Part shown: piece after piece, positions 12,928 through 25,120 of the stretch
How the letters are laid out: the number at the start of each line of letters is the position of its first letter
How positions within the stretch are numbered: the first letter of the stretch is position 1
NCBI GenBank assembly: GCA_002270565.1
Contig: NQMI01000017.1
Location: 72,150-136,149, forward strand
Direction: 5' to 3'
Source of the DNA: Stenocarpella maydis
Lineage: Eukaryota > Ascomycota > Sordariomycetes > Diaporthales > Diaporthaceae
DNA length: 64,000 bases
Notes under the pieces: model-generated
Told to the model about the DNA's origin: nothing
What the model saw: the letters and a program-made list of their open reading frames with translations, nothing else
Databases searched by the model: none
Translations under genes and position numbers: made by a program

Positions 12928-13077
12928 TTAGGCCTCGCTGCTACGTTCGGCCTGTTTGGCCTGGACCATAGCGATCGTGAAGGACTTGATCCACTTGCGT
13001 CCGTAGTACGCGCCGACGCCGATCAACAGAAAGACCAGGAAGAGAACAAGGACGATGGCCAAGTTGTCGTCAGGCAT
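12928..13077 (-). CDS. Predicted 49-residue single-span membrane protein
   Basis: A short uninterrupted frame of 49 codons plus TAA on the minus strand, starting at the ATG at 13075-13077. It begins MPDDNLAIVLVLFLVFLLIG, a hydrophilic acidic start followed by a strongly hydrophobic segment (about residues 6-24). It continues with YYGRKWIKSF and a polar, Lys/Glu-rich tail. The positive residues directly after the span suggest N-out/C-in or organelle tail-anchored topology. The start context (AAAATGCC) is good for a fungal gene. It lies between COQ5 and the E1-alpha gene, on the same strand. I do not recognise the family; its size and layout resemble small accessory subunits of membrane complexes, which is only a guess. 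It could be a chance frame, but the composition argues against that. Confidence 0.55.
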   Translation of the reverse strand: MPDDNLAIVLVLFLVFLLIGVGAYYGRKWIKSFTIAMVQAKQAERSSEA

Positions 13078-13365
13078 TTTTGGCACCGTGGGGAAACAAA
13101 ATGAGCGGGCTTCGCTTCGGAATTCTGTGTCGTGAGTTGTGCTGCTGGTAGTTCGTGGCAGTTGGGTGTGTTGGCAGTTGGTCGTGGATGATGACCTCCA
13201 GAGCCTGGGGATTCAGTGTTGCGGGGGCGGTTGAGGTAAACAACCCGTCTTGTGCAATCGCACACGGCTTTGGTAGGCAATTAGGTAGATAACCAAAGCA
13301 CAGTTTATCTTGTTGCTGCAGCCAATCCAACAGGTCGGCCTGCAAAAGATTATTCTATTATTGCT

Positions 13366-14835
13366 CTATGACTTTAGAGTGTCCTTGCCCCCTTCGAATT
13401 CTCCTACGTCGTACTCGTCCGGGTACTTATCGAGGTGCTCCTTCAGGTCACTCATCTGCTTCTTCAGGTCTGGCGTCAGCTCCTCGTAAACATCCTCAAA
13501 CAGTGCCCGGATCGGCGGTTTCTTCTCCTTCTCCGCCTCCTGGAACGCCTTGAGCAATTCTCTCCTCGTTGCATCCCGTGCATCCTTCTCTTTCTGCTCG
13601 TCCCAGATTCCCTTGGCCTCCATCCACTTCCGCAGCCTCGATATCGGGTTATCCCTCCTCTTCCAGTCCTCGACCTCCACACGTGCCCTGTATGCAAACG
13701 AGTCGTCTGACGTGCTGTGGTGGCCCACCCTGTACGTCAGCGCCTCAATGAGCACGGGCTTGCCGCCATCTTGCAAGGCCATCTCCCTTGCCCTCTTGGT
13801 GGCCTCTCGCATGGCCCAGATGTCATTGCCGTCCACTCGGATTGTGTCGATGCCGTAGCCGACTCCCCGGCTGGCGATGCCGTCCCCACGGTACTGTTCC
13901 AGCACAGGCGTGGAAATAGAGTAGCCGTTGTTCCGGCAGATGAATATCACGGGACAGGACCGTGTCGCGGCGATGTTGAGAGCTGCGTGGAAGTCCCCCT
14001 CGGAGGCGGCACCCTCTCCAAAATAGACCGCGACTACGCGTGGCGGGATCGAAGGGTTCTGGAGTCGCTGCATCTTCAAGGCGTACGCGGCACCTGATGC
14101 ATGGGGGATCTGCGTTGCAAGGGTCGACGAAATGGTGTGCTGCGCGATATCGCCATGTTAGCGGGGACCTGGTATCGCATTGGCTCAAGACGAGACGGTG
14201 GGGGCACAAGAACGACTGGCGGAGATGGCACGTACAATGTTCAGCTTCTTGCTGCCGTAGTGGATCGGCATGTTGCGCCCCTTTCCGGGGTCCATCTTGT
14301 TGGAAAACAACTGGTTCATGAAGTCCTTTGGCGTAAACCCCCTGTGCGCAAAGACTCCTTGCTCTCTATACTGGCAGAATATGACATCCTCCTTGGTCAA
14401 GGCCGACGCAGACCCCACGCAGACGGCCTCCTCACCCGCCGAGACCATATAAAAGCTGATGCGGCCCTGGCGCTGCGAGTCAAACATGATGATGTCCATG
14501 ATGGAAACAAGCAACATATCCTTGTACAGCTTGATCACCTCCTCGTCACCAAGGTCCGGCTCGAAGGACGGGTCGACGATGCTGCCGCTCTGGTCGACGG
14601 CGCGGTATGTGGGCATGGCATCGTGGGACGAGGGCTGCTCGAATTTGAGCGTCGAAGTGAATGCGGACTTGACTGCTCCCGGGAACTGGACGTATCTCGA
14701 GTCTGGCCGCTGGGAGAGGGAGGCAGCGGTGCGCCGCGTTGATGAGCTGAGGGTGGTGGCCAAGCTCCCGTTGCGCGGCAGCGACGGACGAGCGCCACGG
14801 AGGGCCGGAGCAAGGTTGAGGGCTCGGGTCTTCAT
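13366..14835 (-). CDS. 2-oxoisovalerate dehydrogenase (BCKDH) E1 subunit alpha, mitochondrial
   Basis: Exon 1 is 14236-14835 and exon 2 is 13366-14139 on the minus strand, phase 0; 457 residues. The 96-bp intron has donor GTACGT, branch CGCTAAC and acceptor CAG. The protein is the orthologue of human BCKDHA: QGRISFYMVSAGEEA early on, the thiamine-diphosphate motif with FGEGAASEGDFHAAL and CRNNGYSIST, and YRVGHHSTSDDSFAY. Ser342 in GHHSTSDD matches the regulatory phosphoserine of mammalian BCKDHA, so control by a BCKD kinase is plausible. The first 40 residues are Arg/Ser/Leu-rich without acids, a mitochondrial presequence. With E1-beta, E2 and E3 (not in this window) it decarboxylates the 2-oxo acids from Val, Leu and Ile. 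The sequence looks intact. Confidence 0.96.
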
Positions 14836-17800
14836 GGCGGCAATGCGACCTAGCGAGTACGAGACGATGAGAGGAACTGTGGTGTTCGACCTCTGCGTTT
14901 GAGAGAGATTCTGGGGTAGAATCCCCTTCTAGGAGGAGGGCATCCACTCGACTTGCCATGTATGTTACCCGAGGCTCAACCCCCCCGGCCTGAGGCGGGC
15001 GTCATGCTAAACCCGATAGAAGCCGAGCCACATCATTGCTCCTGGCGAAGATGGAGCCCTGACTGGGGAGGCGTGGTAGACAGATGATAATCTGAGAGAT
15101 GCTAATGGGTTCTATACACAAAAAGAGAACACTGTGAGGTTACCACATCCTCCTAGTGAGCAATGAGGCCGTCGCGAAGAGCAGAATGGTGTAATGGCAT
15201 ATGCAGGATGGAGAGTCGAACGCCATGGTGATGGGTCCAAGATCCGATGTCGGAATTGGGCCCCGAGCAATGACAATAGCTGTACTGTGATTCTGCAGAT
15301 ACTAACTATATAGATATACCTTCGTAAGCAATCTTGGAAGAAGCCCCAGTAACATCTTACATAGTAAACTGACTCTGACTCCTTATTATTTGGGAGATTC
15401 ACGACTGCAACGAGGCGCAAATTGGGATGGGACGACTGAGGTCAAGCACACGCAACCAGTCGTCCTCAATGCAGAGAGGGTCCTCAGGTTCTCCACCATT
15501 GCTAACTTGTATGCCGTCATCGTCATAGACACGTGGCTTGTGCGTGTGAGAGAAAGACTGGAACCAGCACAGCAGACAGTGCAGAGAAGCTCTTGATGGT
15601 GGTAGGCACATGCACACACACTGAGAAAAGATTTTTTTTGGGGAAAAAAAGAAACCCCAAGAATAACGATTACGTATTTGATGGAAAGAGAGAGCGCCCA
15701 GCCCACCATCCAGACAAAGCCTTCTCAGTCTCGACGCTCAACAAGCTTCCCTCCTCCATGGGGGCGGACGGGAGCCGTGGAATGGAATGCTACGGTGTGG
15801 GATCAGGGGTCCAGTGAGCCCCTGGGCTGATTACCACAACAGCATACCCGGCCCTCAGCCGCCTGGTGATTGGAGGGGCCGAAACGATGTGCCAGGCTCA
15901 TGAGGGCAATATAGTGTAGGCGCCGCCCGGCCATTCATGGGGCGTGAGCTTGCCTGGCAGGGCCTGGCTCCTCTTGATGGCGAGGTGGTGCTGGGCGCCT
16001 TGTGCCTGTGCTTGTGCAGCATTATCCACTAGACCCTGCCTGTCATGACTTGACAGGCCTCTGCTTATCTGCCCCCGTGATCTGGTCTACCCGTCTCTCT
16101 GTAATATGTCCGTCCGTCCGTTTGTTCTGTCTGGCTACCTATCTAGTCTTCTATCTATCTAGTCTACTATCTGCTAGGCCAATAAGTTCCCCCCTGGACA
16201 TCACTCACCACTCACCACCCACCACCATCACCCTCCGGATCCCGGACAACCGCCCTGCGGCGACGACGAGCCCGACGACGACACGACGGCTATCATCCGC
16301 CCAACACAACAACCATACGACACCTAATCCAACGGCGGACCACCGACCCGACCCGGCTCCATCAGTCCGCGCACGCTCACACTGTGTCGCCGTCTCAGCC
16401 TGCGACCTTCTAGAACCCGTCAGCATCAATGAGCAAGGCCAGCCAGGGCCCGCTCCTCGACGATTAAATCATATTGTTACAACACCGTACCAGTCAACTC
16501 CTGTCGCCAATCCCGATGGCGGCGTAATCCATGGCAGAACGAAGCACGACAAGCTGGAACTCGCGCTCGTCCAGAAGTACAGAACCTACCTTGTCGGCCT
16601 CCACCGCGACATCGACCTCGTTTCCTTCCATCTCCGCCTCCGCCGCGCCTGACAACCCGCCGCCGAACTCGAACTCGAGCCCGAACCTGAGCCTAAGCCC
16701 CCGAGCAAGAGCAAACGCACATCCGCCGGCGGCGACGACGACAACAACGACGAGAGCAGGCGGCCCCCCCGTAGCATCCGCCGCCATCAACACGCGGGCT
16801 CGTTACTCTACCTCCCCAAAGACAACAAGGTATGTTGTATACATACACGGAGAGAAAGAGATATATGCATACATATACATACACACACACACACACGGTA
16901 CCGTACACGTGCATATCCCATCCCCTATCAGCATCACACCTCACATATACCCACACCACAATACCCCACACAAAGTATATACCTAGGTTATATCACAGCC
17001 TTCTCGAGTGGGTGGGCGTGAGTGCGGGCGGGCACGACGGGCAGGGACAGGATATACAGCACAGCGCATCGCATCGCATCGCAGCTTAGACGACCGGCTG
17101 CTTGTCGTTTACCGCTTCTCGTCTCAAGACCCGGCCTTGATATCAAGTGGCATAGCCCGACACCTGCTTGCCGTGCAGTGCAGTGCAGTCCAGTACAGCA
17201 GTGCATGTCAACCGCGTGTCGTGTATTAGGCCGCATCGGTCCCGAGTTCCTGACTTCCTGATTTCTAGAGCTCTTCCGAAAGTGCCTGCTTGCCTTCTCG
17301 CCTCCTTCTTCACTCTGAAAACTCACTCGGGCAGCAGCAGCAGCAGCACCTGCCCCTTCGCAGCGAACATCCCATCCCGCCTGCCCTGCCTCGCCTGTAA
17401 TCATCCAGAGCAATCCGCACCTGCCCTCGTCCATTCATCCCTCCTGCCTCCCCGCCTTTCCGCCTTTAGGAGGGCCTGATCTTGCCGTTTCCACAGCCTG
17501 CCAGCTCTCGAGCCGGTGGGACTATTTGGCGGCACACATCTCATATCCTGAACACCTCTCTCCCTCTCCCTCTCCCTCTCCCACCCCTTCTGTCCCCCCC
17601 CCCTCTTCTCCAGATCGTCGAGACAACCTCACTTCGTTGATCCTCACCGGTCGCCTTACTACCAGACCAGTTTGGTTTGGTTTGGTTTGGTTTGGTTTGG
17701 CTGCCGTCTGCCCCCCGCCCGTCAACTTCTCTGCTTGGGGTGCCAAATGTGGTAGCTCCACCAAACCGGCTATACGCCATCAGCTTAGCACGGCACAAGC

Positions 17801-18171
17801 AAAGCACTTGGGCCGAACCTGCTCCCGCATCCACACCATCTTGGCCCACGCACCTTGTGGCCTGGACGCAAAACAACAGCACCAACCCATACCACATCGA
17901 CAACTCAAGTCTTGTTAGACGCCAGCTTGTCTACCCCAGTCAATCGTGTTCAAGCCTTGCCCTTCACCCCCCAGCCTTCGACGGCGCCAATCACTTCCAA
18001 CTCGTAGTCACCTGCACAAACCCTCTTTGTCGCTCCCTCTCCCACTGCATCTCTCTCCCCTCATCCACCGCAACTCCTCACTTGCGCCTCGCAAACTGGG
18101 CCTGCTGTTGAATGGGGTCTTGACTTTTTGATACCTGGATCAAACCATGATTCCTGGTCAACTCTTTACTC
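14836..18171. other. Long divergent intergenic region between E1-alpha and UFD4
   Basis: Over 3.3 kb between divergent starts. It holds CA repeats at about 16880-16896, CTCCCT repeats at about 17558-17582, and six TTTGG units at 17671-17700. Much of 16.2-18.1 kb is CT/CA-rich, like a long leader of UFD4. One patch at about 16430-16835 reads as plausible protein in two frames (see findings) but has no recognisable product. No RNA gene is seen. Confidence 0.4.
17671..17700. repeat. TTTGG pentanucleotide repeat
   Basis: Six perfect TTTGG units in the probable leader of UFD4. Confidence 0.9.
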
Positions 18172-21100
18172 ATGTCTTCGTCTAATAGGCCTGCCACTCG
18201 CTCCTCAGCTCGCCAGGCAGCAAGGCAGGCAGACTCGTCTCGATCTGTCGGCGCTTCTGCTGCTGGCTCCCCGACCGAACCTGCTCCTCCTGCCCCCGCG
18301 CCCCGACGATCCGAAACCAGGAAGCGTAAGGCCACTGCCGACTTTGAGGTCCCCCCGGAGCAGACTCCCTCCACTAGGCGTTCGAAGAGAGCAAAGGTTC
18401 CCGACCAACAACCCAGCCAGCCAGCCGCTGCCCCGGCGGCCCCCTCACAGCCCGCATACTCTCTTAGGAAGAGGAAGGGAAAACAAGCTCCGACTATGTC
18501 GAGTCCAGAGTACGAAATCTTTCGAGACATCCTCCTTTGCATCTTGCCTGCTGACTGTACCCAGATCTGCCGCAGGCCCGTCCATACCCCCTTCTGATAA
18601 CGCGCAGTCTGCCTCGTCGAGCCGAAAGACTAGTCGTAGCAAGAAGAATGCACAGGGTGAGCCTCACCAGCCGGTGACAGGAGCAAAGGCCGCAGCAGCT
18701 GACACAAATCTCCTGAACCAGCTCCTGGATCCTCTTCGAACCGGCGATCGCGGAAGAAGCCAAGCAACGTCGACGAGGACACTCTCATGACTGGCACCGA
18801 CGACAACGAGAAAGCGTCTGCCGCACCTCCGCCCCCGGCGCATGAGGACAACTTCGACGAAGACAGCGAGGAACACGACGACGAGGACCACCGATATGAT
18901 GAGCATGACGACGACGACGTCTTTGGAGGTTTTGGCGGGCCTCCGGGAGGCCTTCACTCCAGCCTTGCGCTCCTCACAGGCATGATGTCCGGCATGGGGT
19001 CTCGCCTGAGAGAGATACTAGCCAACCTTCGACAGAAGGAAGACCCGAGTTTGCATCTCATCGCGCTGAACGAGCTCTCTGAGCTCCTCCTGGTGTCGAA
19101 TGAGGATAACCTGCAGGGGCATTTCTCTGCAGATTCCTTCGTGCGTGAACTCGTCGCACTGATGAAGCCGGACGATTTCATGGAGGCCAATCCGGAAATC
19201 ATGCTTCTGGCCTGCCGCTGTCTTGCCAACCTCATGGAGGCGCTGCCTTCCAGCGTTACGAATGTTGTGTACGCTGGCGCCGTCCCGGTTCTCTGCGAGA
19301 AGCTCAGGGACATCCAGTTTATCGACCTGGCCGAGCAGGCTCTGAGCACCTTGGAGAAGATCTCCGTCGAGTACCCTTCGGCGATCGTCAAGGAGGGTGG
19401 TCTTGCGGCCTGCCTCGAATACCTAGACTTCTTTGCTATGAGCACGCAACGAACCGCCGTGACGACCGCTGCAAACTGCTGCCGCAACCTCCCGCACGAT
19501 TACTTCGACGTCGTCAAGGATGCCATGAAGATTCTTCGCGACGTGCTGAAGAACAGCGACCAGCGGGTGGTGGAGCAGGCGTCGATTTGTGTCTCTCGTA
19601 TTGTTGACACCTGGCGGCACAACCCAAGCAAACTGGAGGCTCTGGTAACAGAGGACCTTCTTTCTTCGATCCTACGGCTGCTGCTGCCTGGCAGCACGAA
19701 CTTGATCTCACCAAACATCCACACTCAGTTCCTGCGAGTTTTGGCGTCGACGGCGAGGGCGAGCCCGAGGCTGTCCGTGGAGCTAATGAAGATGAATGTA
19801 GTCGAGACACTCTACCAGGTTTTGACGGGTGTATCTCCTCCTAATGGGACAGACGACATCGCTTCAAAACTCGACAGCGTGCTCATCATGCAAGCACTCA
19901 TCCACCGACCGCGGGAACAGATCCTCGAGGCTCTTAATGTTGTCTGCGAACTCTTGCCCAAGCTGCCCACGGGAGCTGCCGATCCCACCAAGGGCGGCTT
20001 CAACGAGGTGCCTCTGCCAGAGGCGAACACGGCATCACCATCGTCATCGAGGCGCAGAACGTCGGACGAGAAGCGCATCCAGCTGTTGGAAGGCTGCAAG
20101 ACAGAGGTCCGGCGGTTTGCGCTGATCCTGTTCCCAACCCTGACGGACGCCTTCTCGAGCACAGTCAACCTCAGTGTGAGGCAAAAGGTCTTGCTGGCTC
20201 AGCTTAAGATGCTGTACAACCTGGATGAGGCTATCCTCACGGAAGCTCTGGCTCCAGTACCATATGCCTCTTTCCTCGCCTCGATCCTCTCCCAGAAGGA
20301 CGATCTCACCCTCGTGACAGCGGCCCTGCAAGCAACAGAGCTTCTCATGACAAGGCTGGGAAGCATCTACCAATATCAGCTGTACAGGGAGGGCGTTATC
20401 GCAGAAATCGCAAAGGTGGCCGAGGAAACCGAGGCTGATGCCAAGGCGGTTCTTGAATCTCAGGACTTGCAGAGGCGTCCTTCGGGGGTCTCTGAAGACC
20501 GATCGTCACACAATGACTCATCTGACGATGAGGACGATGAGGATGCGGCTGACGAACACGATGAGGACGACGAGGGTGACGAACCGTCGCACCACTCGTC
20601 TGAAGATGAGCACGATGAGGACAACGAGGAGGACGAGGACGAGGAGCACGAAATCGAAGGGCGCCCTCGAGTAATGTCCAGGTCTCCTGATAGTTCCGGG
20701 GGCTCTACCATGTCAATCGACGGGCCACCACGGCCGCCTCCGTTCACGGGCACTCAATTGCTGCGGTCCAAAATCCACAAGGATGCCAAGCAGTTCTTGG
20801 AGACCCATGAGAGCGAGAAGAACGCCAAGTCTATGAAGAAGAGAGCCACGAAGATCTTGACGGACCTAACGGATTTGGCGAACGAAATTGAGGCTTTCTA
20901 CCTCCGTCCGACCTCATCAGGAAGCATCGCTGGGGAGAACGGAAAGAGGCTGTTTGAAAAGCTGGCAACCTATTTCGACTCCGACTTGTTTGAGAGCGCC
21001 ACAAGCGCTGAGCTGCTTGCCTCGGGCGTCGTACGAGTCCTCGAACAGGTCTTCAGCAACCCCGACGAGGATCTCGCGATGGCTGCTCAGGCAGCATTCA

Positions 21101-24097
21101 TTGAGGTCTTCATGGGATACACTGTCAAATCCAAGCCCAAGACAGCAACTGCTGACTCGCCGGCCACCCCCTTCAGTATGCTGGTACACAAGCTACAGGA
21201 CCTACTGAGCCGATCGGAGCACTTCGAGGTCCTCACTGTCTCCAGTGCTTCACACGGCGACAACCACCGCAGCAGTCCAGCATCCATGCTGGCCAAACAG
21301 ATCCGCCTCAAGCTCGTCGCCGACGACGACTCCGACATCCCCAAGGTGTACCGGAACATCATGGTGTCCATACACGCGATCGCGACGTTCAAGTCATTGG
21401 AGGACTATCTGCGCCCTCGCATCAGCCTCACTGAGCGTCCGCGACCACCACGGGGCAACCGCGAGAGCCTCACGAGAGCCCTGGCGGCAATGACAGGAGG
21501 AGCATTCCCCTTCGGCGCCGGCTCACCCTCTGGGTCCGCTCGCCTCCCTTCTCGCCTGCCCCCGCAGCTCGGTAGTGCAACGCCGCCGCCGCCGCCGCCG
21601 CCAGCCCCGCCCATGGCCTCCGGCTCTCGTTCGGCTCGGAAGTCCAAGATATCCAGGTCACTTCCAACTGCGGACACCCCAGCCACACCCGAGCCCGCTT
21701 CCTCTGGGCCAGGCGCAAAGGTCATACTGCGCAGGTCCAGCCGACGCAGCACAGCGCCCACAGATTCACCGCAGCCCGGACGCGCACCTCCAGCCGACGA
21801 GGACGATCTCGAAGACGCGCTCGAGTGTGCCGACGAAAAGCATATCACCGAGGACGACGGGACACCGGATCGCAGTGCTCTCGATACTATTGTTGGTGAC
21901 CTCGATGAGGACATGGGTGACGCACCAACTCCAGATCCTTCGGCTGTGAACCTGGAGGTTGCAGCCGGTGGCAAAATAACAGCACGGAAAGAAGACGGAA
22001 CTCGGGTGCCAACTCCCTCGCAGGGAAGCAGCAGCAGCACGAACAACCTTGCTCAGCGTTCAAGCTCAGGCCTCCTCGCAAATGCACTGCTGAATTCTCC
22101 CTCACCCTCCTCTCCTTCCCGATCCATGTCTTATGCGGCCGCGATCCAGTCCGTCCCGCAAGACTGGCACCTGGAGTTCAGTCATCAGGGCAAGGTCTTG
22201 ACCAATGATACGACTGTGTATCGTGCAGTGCAGAAGCCAGCGATAGACTCGAATGATTACTCGAGCCGGAATGTCTGGATTCTGACCCACGAGATCAAGA
22301 TCCGCCGCGTCCCAGGGCCACCGTCGGCCGAGAGGCTCTCCTTTGGTTCGGCTCCCAACGAGGAAAGCGAGAATGGCGAAGGCAACAGCCCAGCATCATT
22401 AGCGAAGCACCCCAACACTGCGTCCATTCTGCGCCTGCTCAAGATCCTGCATAACCTCAATGCGAACATTGACGACGTGCTTGTGGAAAACAAGGCGACC
22501 CTCAAACTCAATATCGAACCCCTGTCGCAGTTTGTCAACACCAAGCTCACCTCCAAGCTCAACCGGCAGCTCGAGGAGCCTCTGATCGTCGCCAGCAACT
22601 GTCTCCCGAGCTGGAGCGAGGACCTGGCGCGACTTTACCCTTTCCTATTCCCATTCGAGACCCGCCACCTGTTCCTGCAGTCGACCTCGTTCGGTTATGC
22701 TCGGTCCATGAATCGCTGGCAGAACGCTCAGTCCCAGGAAGAGCTGAGACGTAACCGTGATGACCGCCCGTTTCTCGGTCGTTTGCAGCGACAGAAGGTG
22801 CGTATCTCGCGGGCCAAGATCCTCGAATCAGCCCTGAAGGTCATGGACCTGTACGGAAGCTCGCAGAGCATCCTCGAGGTTGAGTACTTTGAGGAGGTTG
22901 GTACCGGTCTTGGCCCAACCTTGGAGTTCTACTCAACCGTCTCGAAGGAATTCGCCATGAAGAAGCTCAGGCTCTGGAGAGATGCGGACCAGAATGAGGC
23001 CGATGAGTACGTCTCTGGTCCGACTGGCCTATTCCCACGGCCGTTGAGCGAAGATGGTGTGGCCACTCCAAATGGCGAACGCATCCTGCAACTCTTCAGG
23101 ACCCTAGGCAAGTTCACGGCTCGGTCAATGATTGACTCTCGAATCATTGATATCAACTTCAACCCCATCTTCTTCCGCATCGGCGACGAGACCTCGGGCA
23201 TCAAGCCTTCCCTGGGGGCCATGAAACTGGTCGATCCTGTACTTGCCAGATCCTTGGTTCTGGTCAAGAAATTCGCTCTGGCCAAGAAGACAATCGCCGA
23301 GGATCCCAACCGGGACGCGACCCAAAAGGTCAATGACATCCAGAACATTACTCTCGACAACGGCGTGCGGATCGAAGACCTGGCACTCGACTTTACCCTC
23401 CCGGGCTATCCCGAGATTGACCTGGTGCCCAATGGCTCGCAGATCACGCTGACCATCGACAACGTGGACACCTATCTCGACCGGGTCATTGACATGACTC
23501 TGGGCAGCGGGGTTCGCCGTCAGGTCGACGCCTTCCGGACAGGTTTCTCCCAGGTTTTCCCCTACAGCGCGCTCAGGGCTTTCACCCCCGATGAGTTATG
23601 CACTTTGTTTGGCCGCACGGAGGAGGACTGGTCGCTTGCTAGTAAGCTCAACTTGGCCTCTATCTATGAGAACCCTGAACTGACAGCGATCTTAGCCCTT
23701 ATGGACTCCATCAAGGCAGACCACGGCTTCAACATGGACAGCAAGAGCGTCAGGAACTTGCTGCAAACCATGAGTGAGATGACACCGATCCAGCGGCGGG
23801 AATTCCTGCAATTCACCACCGGAAGCCCCAAGCTTCCTATTGGAGGTAAGCATCAGCTACGAGTCGGGATTAGCTCGAATCGTCCTAACAAATCTCTCAG
23901 GATTCAAGAGTCTCACACCAATGTTTACCGTCGTCTGCAAGCCGGCGGAGGCACCTTACACTTCGGATGACTATCTCCCCAGTGTCATGACCTGCGCCAA
24001 CTACTTGAAGCTGCCCGACTACACGGATGTCAAGATCTTGCAGAAGAGACTCTTCACCGCCACCAAGGAGGGCCAGGGCGCATTCCACCTTTCTTAG
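18172..24097 (+). CDS. UFD4: HECT-type E3 ubiquitin ligase Ufd4 (TRIP12 type)
   Basis: Four exons proposed: 18172-18509, 18565-18656, 18722-23845 and 23901-24097; 1916 residues. The last intron (55 bp, GTAAGC..CAG) is certain. The first two were placed from GTACGA and GTGAGC donors, CTGAC branch points and frame, and are less certain. The N-terminus is basic and disordered (RSAARQ, KRKRKGK-like runs). Armadillo-like repeats follow: LREILANLRQKEDPSLHLIA, then ALMKPDDFMEANPEIMLLAC and related helices, about residues 210-620. A long Asp/Glu-rich acidic block lies near 20.5-20.66 kb. The C-terminal HECT domain covers about the last 400 residues, with TGLGPTLEFY and a catalytic Cys near residue 1883 in VMTCANYLKLPDY; it ends in KEGQGAFHLS. 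By family it ubiquitinates UFD-pathway and N-degron/Arg-degron substrates for the proteasome. Length and catalytic residues are intact. Confidence 0.93.
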
Positions 24098-25120
24098 AAA
24101 CCTGTTGTCTTGGTGCGGATGATACACAGTGCACTTTTTCCATCGCATGATCCGCAAAACCGCAGCGGAGATATGCCTTCAACCTCTATACCCACATCGG
24201 TTCACCGCCTCCACTTGCTAGGAATTTGAGGGCGTCATCTTTTTTTTCTTGGCGGACCAACAGCACCACTGAATCAGTCGATCAGCCTGGAGAGGGAGGA
24301 GTAGCGAAGGGCGGGAAAATGGATTGCATGGAAAGGGGTTTCGAGGGGACTCTCATGTCTGATTTCTTGTGATTTTGGTAGCCTGGCGGGCCATTGGCAA
24401 GCGAGCACATCACCACCCCCTTTGCGGACGGATAGGGAGGCGTATAATCCAGATAGATTGGTAAACTCATTACATGCTCTCGCTAGACATTTGTGCAAGT
24501 GAAAAGAGGTCGAACCCCCACGGCACCTGTCCTCGGCTTGCGCTCTTGGGATGAAGTCACCGTGGACTCGAAACTCTTTTCTGATTTTGTGATTCCACTG
24601 AAATTGGCCAACTACTTGCAGTGTCACAGCTCAAGGTGCAGAATGTGGTTCAAAAATTGAATTTGAAAGCGAATATTCTACGCAGACTACATTGATTTCT
24701 TGTCTGGCCTAGGTGAATTGGGGGGCGGAGGCGGGGAGACGATGGTGATGACATAAGCAATTGCTGATGTCATCTCATTTAATCAGCAGGCAAAACCGAC
24801 GCGTCTCGGTGAGCAGTCGCGTCTGATGTCGACCTGACCCACGCTAAGTGGAAGTGACCCACTTTCTGCACTGGCATGAGCATCGGCATAGGGGCATAGG
24901 GGTACAGCAACTTGTGACCTCGCCATGACTTGCCTGGGCGACCTGGACCCCAGATCAACAACGACAGCAATTTTGCCGACTATTCACCATCAAGCCATTT
25001 CAACGTCGAACACCTACCACCTCTGAACTAGAATCGGTGGGGGGTCAATCCATTCTCCCCTCCTGTCCAGCTGCTCGGCACTGCACAGTCGCCTTGCCAC
25101 CCTCTGCTGACGCTTCGACA
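24098..25120. other. Intergenic region
   Basis: 3' flank of UFD4 and promoter of the next gene. No gene or repeat of note. Confidence 0.5.

Noticed and set aside
15180..15215. TGGTGTAATGGC-like string suggesting a tRNA D-arm
   Set aside because: No acceptor stem, anticodon arm or T-arm around it.
16832..17089. His/Thr-rich open frame over a CA repeat
   Set aside because: Arises from the microsatellite; no coding features.
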